Source: Klebsiella spallanzanii
Lineage (GTDB): Bacteria > Pseudomonadota > Gammaproteobacteria > Enterobacterales > Enterobacteriaceae
Direction of reading: 5' to 3'
DNA: 64,000 bases
Assembly (NCBI RefSeq): GCF_902158555.1
Contig: NZ_CABGGS010000008.1
Location: 1-64,000, forward strand
In this document: piece by piece, positions 20,547 through 29,325 of the stretch
Layout: every line of letters starts with the position of its first letter
Numbering within the stretch: the stretch's first letter is position 1
Notes under the pieces: generated by a model
Seen by the model: the letters and a program-made list of their open reading frames with translations, nothing else
The model's database searches: none
Told to the model about the DNA's origin: nothing
Translations under genes and position numbers: made by a program

Positions 20547-21428
20547 ATGGATATCCGAACGCTGCGTTATTTTGTTGAAGTGGTCCGCCAGCAGAGCTTT
20601 ACCCGTGCGGCGGAGAAACTGTTCGTCACGCAGCCCACCATCAGCAAGATGCTTAAAAATCTGGAAGATGAGCTGAACTGTACGCTGCTGATCCGCGATG
20701 GGCGCAAGCTGTTACTGACCGATACCGGGCGGGTGGTTTTCGAGCGCGGGCAGGCCATTCTTGGCGAATTCCATCAGCTGGAGTCGGAACTGAGCGATAT
20801 TAATCATCTGCATAAAGGCGTACTGCGTCTGGGGATCCCGCCGATGGTCGGGATGCTGATGGCTGAGCCAATTAGCCACTTTCGCCAGCGCTACTCGGGC
20901 GTCGAGCTGAAAATTTCTGAGTTTGGCGGCCTGACCGTGCAGCAGGCGGTAAGCAACGGCGAGCTGGATTTAGCCATGACGGCGCTGCCCGTTGATGAAG
21001 CCAGCGGCCTGACCACACTATCGCTGTTCAGCCACCCGCTTTGCGTGCTGACGCCAAGAACGGCGCAGTGGGGAAGCGTCACATCTTTATCGCCAGAAGC
21101 GCTCGCAGCGTATCCGCTGGTGATTTACAACGAGGATTTTGCCCTCAGCCAGCAGTTGATGCAGCTATTTGCTCTGCATGAGGTTAAGCCGAGCATCGCC
21201 GTGCGCAGCGGGCAATGGGATTTTCTGGCTGCGATGGTGCAGGCGGGGATTGGCGTGGCGATTTTGCCGGAGCCGATTTGCCAGCGCCTTGACCCGCAGA
21301 GCTTCTGCTGGATCCCGCTACAGAGCGAGCTACGTTGGGAACTGGGGATGATTTGGCGGGAGGGCGTGTACATGTCGCACAGCGCGCGGGCGTGGCTGGA
21401 GTGCAGTAAGGCGTTCTGGCTGGAGTGA
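20547..21428 (+). CDS. LysR-family regulator (CidR-like)
   Basis: A 293-residue LysR protein. The N-terminal winged helix-turn-helix reads MDIRTLRYFVEVVRQQSFTRAAEKLFVTQPTISKMLKNLEDEL over the first 45 residues, followed by a linker helix and a periplasmic-binding-protein-like effector domain from about residue 90. Divergence from the cidAB pair over 103 bases fits local control of that operon, as CidR does in Gram-positive bacteria in response to acetate or pyruvate-derived signals; the effector here is not known. The neighbourhood to acs/actP is suggestive but not evidence. Confidence 0.88.
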   Translation: MDIRTLRYFVEVVRQQSFTRAAEKLFVTQPTISKMLKNLEDELNCTLLIRDGRKLLLTDTGRVVFERGQAILGEFHQLESELSDINHLHKGVLRLGIPPMVGMLMAEPISHFRQRYSGVELKISEFGGLTVQQAVSNGELDLAMTALPVDEASGLTTLSLFSHPLCVLTPRTAQWGSVTSLSPEALAAYPLVIYNEDFALSQQLMQLFALHEVKPSIAVRSGQWDFLAAMVQAGIGVAILPEPICQRLDPQSFCWIPLQSELRWELGMIWREGVYMSHSARAWLECSKAFWLE

Positions 21429-21430
21429 GC

Positions 21431-21540
21431 TCCCGGGTTGCGGCGTAAACGCCTTACCCGGGCTACAGATTCCCAATCGCCTGAGGGACGGTAGCCCGGA
21501 CAAGGCGCGTCAAGCGCCGCCGCCGGGGAACAGGTACGGC
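21431..21540. repeat. REP pair (BIME)
   Basis: CCCGGGTTGCGGCGTAAACG then CCTTACCCGGGCTAC forms one REP unit (21432-21466) and GTAGCCCGGACAAGGCGCGT...CGCCGGGGAAC (21491-21532) the inverted partner. It fills the gap between the convergent LysR gene and yjcE. The first unit is nearly identical to one between tyrB and alr. Confidence 0.75.
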
Positions 21541-21541
21541 G

Positions 21542-23188
21542 TTATTGGTCTTCGATAAGCAGCGCTTCCAGCAGGTCAAGATCGTGCAACAGCTTCTGCA
21601 GGGTCTCGTTACTGATCTGCCGTGTCGCACGCAGGTGGTACAGCTCCCCGCGCTCTGAGCGCAGCGCCGCCAGGCGGAACCGGCGTTCGAGGCTCTCTTC
21701 CAGCATTGAGGTCTCAACGTCATTACGCCCATCGACGCGACGGCGCAGGTTACCAATCACGCGGGAGCTGACCTCGGTCAGCAGCTGATTATCAATATTC
21801 TCTTTGGTATCCGCAGCCAGGCGCTCTTCCATTTTCTGAATCGCGACAATCGCCACATCCGCCGTTGCCGCTCGCGCCAGACGCTCCTCTTTGCGCTGCT
21901 GCACATGGTCGCTCGACTCGATATGACGCAGCAGAATCGGCAGCACAATCACGCCGACGAACAGAGAGAATAGAATGACCCCAGCGGCAAGGAACACCAG
22001 CTCATAGCGCGCCGGGAAGACGTTGCCGTCCGGCAGCAGCAGGGGAATCGACAGCACACCGGCCAGTGTAATCGCCCCGCGCACCCCGGCAACGGAGGAG
22101 ATCAGCAGCTCGCGCGTGGTCCAGGAGCCAAACTCCATCGGTTTCTTTTTCAGGAAACGCTGGCTCAGCTTGCGCATCGTCCACAGCCAGCCAAAACGCA
22201 CCAGCATCAGGGCGGCATAAATCAGAACGATATCGGTAAACAGCATCCAGGTTTCGACGTTCGGATCCGCCTCTGCGGCCACCAGCGAGCTGGAGAGAAT
22301 ATCCGGCAACTGCAGGCCCAACAGCAGGAAGACCATGCCGTTAAACACAAACTCCAGCATCGCCCAGGTGCTGTTCGCACGCAGACGCATCGCCAGCGGC
22401 GCGCTGCGCATCACCCCGGAACGGGTGATGGTCATCCCCGCAGCCACCGCTGCCAGGATCCCGGAGAAGCCAATATGTTCTGCGATCAGGTAGGATGCGA
22501 ACGGCAACAGGAACAGCAGCACAATTTGCGTTGCCGGTTCATCGCCGCCCCAGCGGCTGAGGAAGCGCATTGAGCGCCCGTACAGCCAACTGACCACGAA
22601 GCCCGCGAGAATACCGCCGACCGCCACCTTGAAAAACTCCACCGTCGCGCCGCCGACGGTAAAGACCATCGTCCCCATCGCCACCGCAACGGCAAACTTC
22701 AGGGAGACCAGGCCGGAGGCGTCGTTCATCAACGCTTCGCCCTGCAAAATCCCCATAATTTTTTTCGGAATGCGGCCTTCGCCGACAATCCCTGACAACG
22801 CCACGGCATCCGTTGGCGACAGTACCGCCGCCAGAGCGAAGGCCGGAATCAGCGGAATGCCAGGAACGATCCAGTAGATGAGGTAGCCAATACCGACCAC
22901 CGTCACCACCACCAGCGCCAGCGCCAGACCGAAAATTTCTCGCCCATGCTCAATGAACTCACGGGTCGGCGTCTTCCAGCCATCGGCAAACAGCAGCGGC
23001 GGAATAAACAGAACCAGAAAGAGTTCAGGGTCGAATTCGACATGCAATCCGAAGGTCGGCCAGGCCAATAGCGCACCAATACCGATTTGGATTAAGGGTA
23101 GTGGAACCTGAAAGGGCAGTACGCGTGTAACCACCCCGGAGAGAGAGACCACGAGGGTCATGATGAGTATGGTAAAAAATATTTCCAT
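21542..23188 (-). CDS. yjcE: CPA1-family Na+/H+ antiporter YjcE
   Basis: 548 residues, one less than E. coli YjcE. About twelve membrane spans fill the first 410 residues with the CPA1 signatures FIPPLLFADGW near 65, AAVLSPTDAVALSGIV near 125 and NDASGLVSLKFAVA near 155, where the ND pair is the ion-binding site of NhaP-type exchangers. A charged cytoplasmic tail of about 130 residues follows. Predicted role is sodium or potassium export against protons at the inner membrane. It is minus-strand, 147 bases from ghxP, each with its own terminator or REP. Confidence 0.92.
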   Translation of the reverse strand: MEIFFTILIMTLVVSLSGVVTRVLPFQVPLPLIQIGIGALLAWPTFGLHVEFDPELFLVLFIPPLLFADGWKTPTREFIEHGREIFGLALALVVVTVVGIGYLIYWIVPGIPLIPAFALAAVLSPTDAVALSGIVGEGRIPKKIMGILQGEALMNDASGLVSLKFAVAVAMGTMVFTVGGATVEFFKVAVGGILAGFVVSWLYGRSMRFLSRWGGDEPATQIVLLFLLPFASYLIAEHIGFSGILAAVAAGMTITRSGVMRSAPLAMRLRANSTWAMLEFVFNGMVFLLLGLQLPDILSSSLVAAEADPNVETWMLFTDIVLIYAALMLVRFGWLWTMRKLSQRFLKKKPMEFGSWTTRELLISSVAGVRGAITLAGVLSIPLLLPDGNVFPARYELVFLAAGVILFSLFVGVIVLPILLRHIESSDHVQQRKEERLARAATADVAIVAIQKMEERLAADTKENIDNQLLTEVSSRVIGNLRRRVDGRNDVETSMLEESLERRFRLAALRSERGELYHLRATRQISNETLQKLLHDLDLLEALLIEDQ

Positions 23189-23299
23189 GTGTTCCCTGTT
23201 TGCTGCGTTTTCTTTTTTTACATCTGAGGCGTCATGTCTCGAAATAATACGCTACTCAGATTAACGCAAAAGGAAACAGGATGTGGCTTAAAAATTAAA

Positions 23300-23319
23300 C
23301 GGGCGGCCAAAGCCGCCCG
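23300..23319 (-). terminator. Terminator of ghxP
   Basis: Stem CGGGCGGC (23300-23307) with GCCGCCCG (23312-23319). On the minus strand it is followed by TTTAATTTTT. Confidence 0.8.
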
Positions 23320-23335
23320 CTGTTAGCAGAAAAAG

Positions 23336-24685
23336 TTAAATCGCCCAACCGCCAGCGTAGAAAATAACCAGCGCCGCGGCGATGATCACCGTCCCCAGGT
23401 TCAGCTTACGCCACTCGCCAGATACCAGTCGGCCAATCACCAGCGCCGCGAAGCCAATCATGATGCCGGTAACGATGTTACAGGTCAGTACGATAAAGAC
23501 CGCCGTAATCAGCCCCGCCATCGCATCAACAAAGTCGTTGAAGTCGATTTTCGCCACGTTGCTCAGCATCAGCAGGCCGACGTACATCAGCGCCGGAGCG
23601 GTCGCATAGGCAGGAACCAGATAAGAGAGCGGAGAGAGGAACAGGATAAGCAGGAACAGCACGCCAACGGTCACCGCAGTCAGGCCGGTTTTGCCGCCAG
23701 CCGCCGTACCGGCAGCCGATTCGATATAGACCGCTGCCGGGGCTGCGCCCACCAGGCCGGAGAAGACGCTGCTCAGGGAGTCAGTGGTCAGCGCTTTGCC
23801 GCCGTTGATAATCTGCCCGTCTTTATCCAGCAGGTTCGCCTGACCGGCCACCGCGCGGATGGTGCCCGTGGCATCAAACACTGCGGTCATCACCAGCGCC
23901 AGCACGCTTGGCAATACAACCGGATTCAGCGCACCCACGATATCCAGGCTACCAATCAGCGAGTTGCCTTGATCATCGCTTAACGATGGCATGGCGAAAA
24001 TACCGGAGAAGTGGACGTTAGGATCGAAGATCAGGCCGATAATCGACACGCCGATAATCGTCAGCAGGATACCGCCCGGCACTTTCAGTTTTTCAAGACC
24101 GATAATTACCGCCAGCCCCACCAGCGACATAATCACCGGGAAACTGTCAAAGTCGCCCAGCGCCACCGGCAGGCCGTCCAGTGGGTTTTTGATAACCAGG
24201 CCAACGCCGTTGGCGGCGATCAGCAGCAGGAACAGGCCGATACCAATACCCGTGCCGTGCGCAACGCCCTGCGGCAGGTTACGCAGGATCCAGCTACGAA
24301 TACCGGTCGCGGAAATGACGGTAAACAGCACGCCCATCAGGAAGACCGCGCCCAGCGCGACCGGAATACTGATCTGCTGGCCCAGCACCAGGCTAAACGC
24401 GGTAAAAGCGGTCAGCGAGATGGCGCAGCCAATTGCCAGCGGCAGGTTCGCCCACAGCCCCATCACCAGCGAGCCAACGCCCGCCACCAGACAGGTGGAG
24501 ACAAATACCGCAGCCGGTGGAAAACCTGCTTTACCGAGCATACCCGGCACGACGATGACGGAGTACACCATCGCCAGGAAGGTGGTAAGACCGGCAACGA
24601 TTTCCTGACGCACGGAGCTGCCGCGAGCAGAAATTTTAAACCAGGCGTCTAATGAACCGCCGGTACGCGCTGAAGGCGTAGACAT
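23336..24685 (-). CDS. ghxP: Guanine/hypoxanthine permease
   Basis: High-affinity proton symporter for guanine and hypoxanthine (AzgA branch of the NCS2/NAT superfamily), inner membrane. ATG 24685 gives 449 residues, equal to E. coli GhxP (YjcD), starting [19 protein letters not shown]. The AzgA landmarks [25 protein letters not shown] near 30, [21 protein letters not shown] near 165, [19 protein letters not shown] near 285 and [15 protein letters not shown] near 345 are visible. Two PurR-like boxes lie 112 and 202 bases upstream of the start, so purine repression is likely. Confidence 0.95.
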   Translation of the reverse strand: MSTPSARTGGSLDAWFKISARGSSVRQEIVAGLTTFLAMVYSVIVVPGMLGKAGFPPAAVFVSTCLVAGVGSLVMGLWANLPLAIGCAISLTAFTAFSLVLGQQISIPVALGAVFLMGVLFTVISATGIRSWILRNLPQGVAHGTGIGIGLFLLLIAANGVGLVIKNPLDGLPVALGDFDSFPVIMSLVGLAVIIGLEKLKVPGGILLTIIGVSIIGLIFDPNVHFSGIFAMPSLSDDQGNSLIGSLDIVGALNPVVLPSVLALVMTAVFDATGTIRAVAGQANLLDKDGQIINGGKALTTDSLSSVFSGLVGAAPAAVYIESAAGTAAGGKTGLTAVTVGVLFLLILFLSPLSYLVPAYATAPALMYVGLLMLSNVAKIDFNDFVDAMAGLITAVFIVLTCNIVTGIMIGFAALVIGRLVSGEWRKLNLGTVIIAAALVIFYAGGWAI

Positions 24686-24796
24686 AGAAAACTTCCCCTG
24701 AGAATTTTTATCGTTCGTCTGAATGCGAGGTGGACCATCCACTGCCAGCTAAACGCGATCTCCTTGTGCTACATCGCAGCGCCAGGGGCTGTGAAA

Positions 24797-24810
24797 AGCA
24801 AACGTTTAAC
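24797..24810. promoter_or_regulatory. PurR-like box 1 of ghxP
   Basis: AGCAAACGTTTAAC matches the core GCAAACGTTTNC of the PurR operator (ACGCAAACGTTTGCGT) in 10 of its 12 central positions or better. It lies 112 bases upstream of the ghxP ATG. Confidence 0.55.
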
Positions 24811-24886
24811 TCCGCGCACACAATACGGTGTGAAGAATGACTTTGCTCCCCCCTGTCAGCAGAGGAAATGATGAGCAAAATAAAAA

Positions 24887-24900
24887 GGCAAACGATTATC
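24887..24900. promoter_or_regulatory. PurR-like box 2 of ghxP
   Basis: GGCAAACGATTATC carries the PurR half-site GCAAACG and the TT of the second half. It is 90 bp (centre to centre) from box 1. The region to 25073 otherwise holds no gene. Confidence 0.45.
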
Positions 24901-25073
24901 CAGCCTTTAGATGGGCCTTTTCAACTGAAGTTTGTCGTATTTCGCTAAATTTCGCTTATGACGTTCAGGAAATAACCAGCCGATGCGCAAACGTTATCGT
25001 CCATGCGCAATCCGGTAACATTTTTGCATTGCGCTGATAGCAATTTTTCCCGGTCATCGGCTTTCGTAATGGT

Positions 25074-25742
25074 TCACTCACCGGGTAAGGTAAAAGGACC
25101 GCCGCGCTCGATCGCCTTCTGCCATGCAGGACGCTGTTCAACGCGCTGGGCCCACTGCGCCAGATGCGGTAAATCCTCCACGCCACCGCGCGCCAGCAGC
25201 GCCATTGCCGGAAAGCTCATCTGGATATCCGCCATACTCAGTTCGTCTCCGGCAAACCAGCGCTGGCGGGAAAGGTGCTCTTCAATAAAGCGGGCGTGGG
25301 TTTCAACTTGCCGGTTAAGCCATGCTTTTTGCACTCCTTTGCCCAATGCGTTGCCTAAAGTGCGCATGCCGAACGGTACCGGGGGTTTACCGAGGCTGGC
25401 AAATACCAGTTTCATCAGCATCAGAGGCATCAACGAACCTTCAGCGTAGTGCAGCCAAAAACGATATTGCAGCTTATCCTCCAACAACTGCGGCCTGAAG
25501 CGATGAGCGCTATCGTAGCTTTCCTGCAAATACTCCAGAATAGCGCCGGATTCAGCCAGAATATGGCCGTCATCTTCGACAATCGGTGATTTTCCCAACG
25601 GATGAACGCTTTTTAATTCCGCTGGCGCGAGCATGTCTTTCCCGCGCTGATAAGAGACCACCTGGTAAGGCAACTGCAGCTCTTCCAGCGCCCATAACAC
25701 GCGCTGCGATCGTGACTGATTGAGATGATGTACCGTCAACAT
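25074..25742 (-). CDS. Glutathione S-transferase family protein
   Basis: A 222-residue cytosolic GST. The N-terminal thioredoxin-fold domain begins MLTVHHLNQSRSQRVLWALEELQLPYQ, with SRSQR at the glutathione site, and holds the cis-proline and HPLGKSPIVEDDGHILAESGAI, where ES binds the gamma-glutamyl group. The C-terminal helical domain contains LSMADIQMSFPAMALLARG, the N-capping box. It conjugates or reduces small electrophiles; its substrate is unknown. ATG 25742 follows GGGAG. It sits between ghxP and the soxRS redox-stress locus, which suggests but does not prove a detoxification role. Confidence 0.9.
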   Translation of the reverse strand: MLTVHHLNQSRSQRVLWALEELQLPYQVVSYQRGKDMLAPAELKSVHPLGKSPIVEDDGHILAESGAILEYLQESYDSAHRFRPQLLEDKLQYRFWLHYAEGSLMPLMLMKLVFASLGKPPVPFGMRTLGNALGKGVQKAWLNRQVETHARFIEEHLSRQRWFAGDELSMADIQMSFPAMALLARGGVEDLPHLAQWAQRVEQRPAWQKAIERGGPFTLPGE

Positions 25743-25852
25743 GGGCTTCTCCCGCTGTTTGTTCAAATTAACTATAGAAACAGGCGGCGAATGACGGAAA
25801 TTTTCCGGCAAACCAAAGAGGCAAATTCAGAGAAAAGAGCCACACTTAAGTT

Positions 25853-26002
25853 GTCGGCACAAGCCGGAACCTCCATCAACACATTGCGCAATACCGAGGG
25901 GAGCCGACGTCGGGGGAAACCCTCCTGCAAACTCGCGGGATAGTGCGAAAGACCAAGACCGGAAAACAACTAAAGCGCCCTGTTGTGGCGCTTTAGTTTT
26001 TT
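25853..26002 (+). ncRNA. sraL: SraL (RyjA)-like small RNA
   Basis: A plus-strand transcript with no reading frame is implied between the GST gene and soxR. A CACACTTAAG element (25841-25850), resembling a sigma-S -10, lies at its 5' side, and a 10-bp stem-loop with a TTTTTT tail ends it. Length (about 150) and position convergent with soxR match SraL of E. coli and Salmonella, which in Salmonella represses tig and protects rho mRNA. Internal stretches GGAACCTCCATCAACAC and CTCGCGGGAT are the parts I would expect to be conserved. The 5' end is estimated. Confidence 0.6.
25970..26002 (+). terminator. Terminator between SraL-like RNA and soxR
   Basis: CTAAAGCGCC (25970-25979) pairs with GGCGCTTTAG (25987-25996), loop CTGTTGT, then TTTTTT. 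The T-run is on the plus strand and overlaps the soxR stop codon. The minus strand has only a weaker TTGTTTTCC after the stem, so termination is stronger rightward. Confidence 0.85.
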
Positions 26003-26459
26003 AGTCCTCCTCCAGCAGCCGCGCGCCGGTTCCCTCTTCACCCAGCTTATCGCCGGGATTACGTAGCGGGCAATCGCGGCGCGACAGGCAGCCGCAGCCA
26101 ATGCAGCCATCAAGCTGATCGCGCAGCGCAGTCAGGGTATGAATGCGCCGGTCCAGCTCCTCCCGCCACTGGGAAGACAGCATCTTCCACTCTTTGGCGC
26201 TGAGGTTATGCCCTTCCGGCAGCACGCCGAATGCATCGCCGATGGTCGCCAGCGGAATGCCAATACGTTGCGCAATTTTAATGATCGCCACCGCGCGAAG
26301 GACGTCTCGCCGGTAGCGCCGCTGGTTGCCCGCGTTACGCTGACTGTGAATTAGCCCTTTGCTTTCATAAAAGTGCAGCGCGGAGACGGCCACGCCGGTT
26401 CGTTTTGCCACTTCGCCGGGCGTCAGCAGCATTTTGATGCGGGGTGATTTCTTTTCCAT
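26001..26459 (-). CDS. soxR: Redox-sensitive activator SoxR
   Basis: MerR-family 2Fe-2S sensor of redox-cycling compounds that activates soxS. 152 residues: the MerR DNA-binding domain [31 protein letters not shown] at residues 11-45, a dimerisation helix, and the iron-sulfur motif [14 protein letters not shown] (CxxCxC-N5-C) near 117-130. It is divergent from soxS across an 85-base gap containing the SoxR operator. Its stop lies within the terminator of the convergent SraL-like RNA. Confidence 0.96.
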   Translation of the reverse strand: MEKKSPRIKMLLTPGEVAKRTGVAVSALHFYESKGLIHSQRNAGNQRRYRRDVLRAVAIIKIAQRIGIPLATIGDAFGVLPEGHNLSAKEWKMLSSQWREELDRRIHTLTALRDQLDGCIGCGCLSRRDCPLRNPGDKLGEEGTGARLLEED

Positions 26460-26467
26460 AAAAGCGC

Positions 26468-26498
26468 TTTACCTCAAGTTAACTTGAGGAATTATACT
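26468..26498 (+). promoter_or_regulatory. SoxR box and soxS promoter
   Basis: The perfect 18-bp palindrome CCTCAAGTTAACTTGAGG (26472-26489) lies between -35 TTTACC (26468-26473) and -10 TATACT (26493-26498). The spacer is 19 bp, the overlong spacing that MerR-family activators correct by twisting DNA. It is essentially identical in layout to E. coli soxS. Confidence 0.95.
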
Positions 26499-26544
26499 CG
26501 CCCGCAGACAAAACGACGAATCGAGAATTGAGAGAGGCCGCTTT

Positions 26545-26874
26545 ATGTCCCATCAGGATATTATCCAAACGCTTATTGAATGGATTGATGAACATATCGA
26601 TCAACCACTTAACATTGATGTAGTCGCCAGAAAATCGGGATACTCGAAATGGTATCTGCAGCGGATGTTCCGCGCCGTGATGCATCAAACGCTAGGGGAT
26701 TACATTCGCCAGCGCCGCTTGCTGCTTGCCGCAGAAGCGTTAAGAACGACCCAGCGCCCGATTTTTGATATTGCGATGGATCTCGGCTACGTGTCGCAGC
26801 AAACCTTCTCGCGGGTGTTCCGTCGCGAATTCGACCGTACACCTACCGACTACCGCCATCAGATTTCCGCCTGA
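26545..26874 (+). CDS. soxS: Superoxide-response activator SoxS
   Basis: AraC/XylS-family activator of 109 residues with no effector domain, as in MarA and Rob. Two helix-turn-helix units are visible: NIDVVARKSGYSKWYLQRMFRAVM near 25-50 and PIFDIAMDLGYVSQQTFSRVFRREFDRTPTDYR near 73-105. It activates superoxide and efflux genes when made. Its 3' end overlaps the convergent pdeC gene by 16 bases. Confidence 0.97.
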   Translation: MSHQDIIQTLIEWIDEHIDQPLNIDVVARKSGYSKWYLQRMFRAVMHQTLGDYIRQRRLLLAAEALRTTQRPIFDIAMDLGYVSQQTFSRVFRREFDRTPTDYRHQISA

Positions 26875-28463
26875 TAACGCTGTTGATAAGGGCAGAGGCT
26901 GGTGCGGTCGTTAGCCAGCCATTGCATAAACTCTTGCGGCGGCATCGCCTTCGCGAAGTGCCAGCCCTGGCAATATTGCACGCCTCGCTTTTGTAGCCAT
27001 GCAACCTGCTCTGCCGTTTCGACGCCTTCCGCAACAATCTTCAAATGCAGGCTGTTTGCCATCTGGATAATATGCTCGGCAATCAGGTGGCTGGTGGTAT
27101 TGCTCGTTAGCGTATCGACAAAAGATTTATCAATCTTCAGGATGTCGACGTTGAGCGAGTGGAGATTGTGTAGGTTGGAGTAGCCGGTGCCGAAATCATC
27201 AATGGCGATCTCGTACCCCACATCGCGGAAAGCCTGAATCACCGGCGTGGTTTTCGGGACGTCAATAAACCCGCGTTCGGTCACCTCAATTTTAATTTGC
27301 TCTGCTCTGATCGCGTAGCGGCGGAGCTTCTCGTTGATACTCTCAATCAAGCGTGCTGAATGGAAATCCGAAGCAGAGAGATTAATTGCCACGTACAGCT
27401 GCGGGTGCCGGGCCAGAAACTCACCCAGGTCGGAGAATACCTCGTCCACCACGTAGTCCGTGACCTGCGCGATCATCCCTTCGTTTTCCGCCAGCGGAAT
27501 GAACTCCGCCGGGCTCATCACCGGGCCATCAAAACCCGGCCAGCGCAATAGCGCTTCGGTACCGACGCAGCGGTTATTTTTGATATCCATAACCGGTTGA
27601 TAGTGCAGGCATAGCTGGCGACGGCTTAACGCTCGCTGCAGCATATTGCGCGGAGAATGATACTGCTGGCGAGTGCGCGACCACACCAGTAAAAGCAATA
27701 CGCTACAAATCAGCCCTAACGGCAGAGTCAGCGTCGCCTGATTATAAAAATTCTGATAATAGCTGACCCGCGAGGTGGACATAATGACGGCTATCGGGCG
27801 AACGGTGGAGTGCGCAATGGTATAAACGCGGCCATCCTGATGAAAAAAAGCCTCTTGCGCGCGAATCAAACGATGCAACTCACCGGAGTCTGCATTCTTG
27901 CTAACGGAAAAAAACTGGTTGGTTTTGGTATCAAAAACGCCCCAGGCAAGATCGCGATCGCTGGATATCAATGCGCTGTAAGAGAGCGGATTAATCACCA
28001 CCACATAATGACCACGCTGCATGTAGTTCATTGCATAGCCAGGATAGAAAGGAGTCTCGCGGTAGTAGTAAATCGCAATATCCGGCTTTTTGGTATACGT
28101 TGCGACCGGAATTTGCCACCCGGTCTGGCGGCGTACCGAAGTGGAGCAGAAAAAATGCGTGCCGTTGGCGTAGATTAAATCGTCAACATAAAGCAGGCCG
28201 CGAACAATACCGAGCATATATTGCTGATGCTGCGGTGAGCATTTCTCTCCCTGAAACAAACGGGCTTTATCTCGCGCCTCATCGGCTTCCCGGATAACCA
28301 TCTCCGTTTTTTGCAGCGCCAGTTGAGAAAACAGCCGTAATTGATCGGCGGTTTCCGCTCTCGCGCGAATTTGCGCAAACCACAATGCCAGCATCACCGG
28401 CAGCAGAATAACCAGCACGATGCCAAATACTCTTAACGCCTTATGTGACGCGCGATGACTCAT
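26859..28463 (-). CDS. pdeC: Cyclic-di-GMP phosphodiesterase PdeC (CSS-EAL)
   Basis: A 534-residue inner-membrane enzyme (E. coli YjcC/PdeC is 528). An N-terminal span (VFGIVLVILLPVMLALWFA) and a second at about 240 (LTLPLGLICSVLLLLVWS) flank a periplasmic CSS domain; the EAL domain follows with TEALLRWPG, the metal/base residues in NLSASDF, IEVTERGF and AIDDFGTGYSNL, and KIDKSFVD. All catalytic residues appear present, so it should hydrolyse c-di-GMP. The CSS motif itself reads CST here; in E. coli the first cysteine forms a DsbA-dependent disulfide and the partner Cys in KCSPQ is kept. Its 3' end overlaps soxS. Confidence 0.93.
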   Translation of the reverse strand: MSHRASHKALRVFGIVLVILLPVMLALWFAQIRARAETADQLRLFSQLALQKTEMVIREADEARDKARLFQGEKCSPQHQQYMLGIVRGLLYVDDLIYANGTHFFCSTSVRRQTGWQIPVATYTKKPDIAIYYYRETPFYPGYAMNYMQRGHYVVVINPLSYSALISSDRDLAWGVFDTKTNQFFSVSKNADSGELHRLIRAQEAFFHQDGRVYTIAHSTVRPIAVIMSTSRVSYYQNFYNQATLTLPLGLICSVLLLLVWSRTRQQYHSPRNMLQRALSRRQLCLHYQPVMDIKNNRCVGTEALLRWPGFDGPVMSPAEFIPLAENEGMIAQVTDYVVDEVFSDLGEFLARHPQLYVAINLSASDFHSARLIESINEKLRRYAIRAEQIKIEVTERGFIDVPKTTPVIQAFRDVGYEIAIDDFGTGYSNLHNLHSLNVDILKIDKSFVDTLTSNTTSHLIAEHIIQMANSLHLKIVAEGVETAEQVAWLQKRGVQYCQGWHFAKAMPPQEFMQWLANDRTSLCPYQQRYQAEI

Positions 28464-28865
28464 TTCCGCTTTTTATCCATGCGATACGCCTTAATCAAGG
28501 TGAAAAGCCCCGATGACTCTACCTACTGTGATATGAATCAGGGCAATTCAGCAACCCACACTTTGACGTAAAAACCTCATGACTATGAATCATGAATAAT
28601 ACTGACTTATAGAAGGCTGGAGAAACATTCTCAACATAATGAGATTAGCTCCACTATCTCATTCGGTTTATCCGTATAATTGGCGGGAATAAGTAATAAA
28701 ATCCGCAGAACATAAACCTTAATAAAAAAGAAATGTGGCTAACAATCGCTTATAATCACACCTCTGAATGAAAGATACCTCCCCCCCTCCTTATTAACCA
28801 CTTAAATGACAGGGTTAATAAGCGCAAGAAAAGTACTTTTTTTGGCTGGTGAATAAAAGAACAAT

Positions 28866-28881
28866 TGTGATATAGTTCACA
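28866..28881. promoter_or_regulatory. CRP site upstream of yjcB
   Basis: TGTGATATAGTTCACA matches TGTGA-N6-TCACA perfectly. It is 125 bases before the yjcB ATG and about 400 bases from the pdeC start. Confidence 0.7.
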
Positions 28882-28888
28882 TTAGTTG

Positions 28889-28911
28889 ATGAAACAAGAA
28901 CGTTGTTTCAT
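28889..28911. repeat. Inverted repeat in the yjcB leader
   Basis: ATGAAACAA (28889-28897) and TTGTTTCAT (28903-28911) are perfect 9-bp arms around GAACG. It follows the CRP site by seven bases and could be a second operator or an mRNA hairpin. Confidence 0.5.
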
Positions 28912-29006
28912 TACTATCTTGTTTGCCTGTAGATAGCCAGAGCACCGTATCATCGTCAGTCTCATCAGGTTGTCAAAGGCTCCCAAATTTCTTTGAGGAT
29001 AGGTTG

Positions 29007-29288
29007 ATGGCTTCCATTACTACCAGTGTCGTACTTTTGCGCTGGCCACTCGTGAGCGCAGTGCTGATGTTCCTGGCCAGCTCGTTGAACATTCAGCTAC
29101 GGAAAAGTGATTATGCCGGTTTAGCGGTAATTTGTAGCTGTATGGGCCTGGCTGCGGCCTGCTGGTTCGCCACCGGTCTGTTAGGTATTACGCTGCTGGA
29201 CGTGGCGAAAATCTGGGGCAATATCAAAGACGTGATGATTGAAGTGATGAGCCAGACCCCGCCTGAATGGCCGATGATGATGACCTGA
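29007..29288 (+). CDS. yjcB: Small membrane protein YjcB
   Basis: 93 residues, identical in length to E. coli YjcB, beginning MASITTSVVLLRWPLVSAVLMFLAS. Two membrane spans are evident (about 8-27 and 38-62), and the C-terminal tail ends QTPPEWPMMMT. No function is known. ATG 29007 follows GAGGATAGGTTG; an upstream in-frame ATG at 28923 has no ribosome site and would add an unrelated serine-rich head. A terminator follows directly. Confidence 0.9.
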   Translation: MASITTSVVLLRWPLVSAVLMFLASSLNIQLRKSDYAGLAVICSCMGLAAACWFATGLLGITLLDVAKIWGNIKDVMIEVMSQTPPEWPMMMT

Positions 29289-29291
29289 TGT

Positions 29292-29321
29292 AAAAAAAGC
29301 TTCCCACGGGAAGCTTTTTTT
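29292..29321. terminator. Bidirectional terminator yjcB / ABC operon
   Basis: AAGCTTCCC (29297-29305) pairs with GGGAAGCTT (29308-29316), flanked by A7 and T7, so it works in both directions between the convergent yjcB and the ABC-transporter operon. Confidence 0.9.
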
Positions 29322-29325
29322 ACCG

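Larger units (their letters stand above)
28464..29006. other. Intergenic region pdeC/yjcB
   Basis: 543 bases between the divergent pdeC and yjcB. It holds a perfect CRP site and a 9-bp inverted repeat near yjcB; the pdeC-proximal half shows only AT-rich sequence and no supported gene. Confidence 0.5.

Noticed and set aside
24011-24652. 213-codon open frame on the plus strand
   Set aside because: Antisense to ghxP with biased Gln/His/Arg composition typical of shadow frames.
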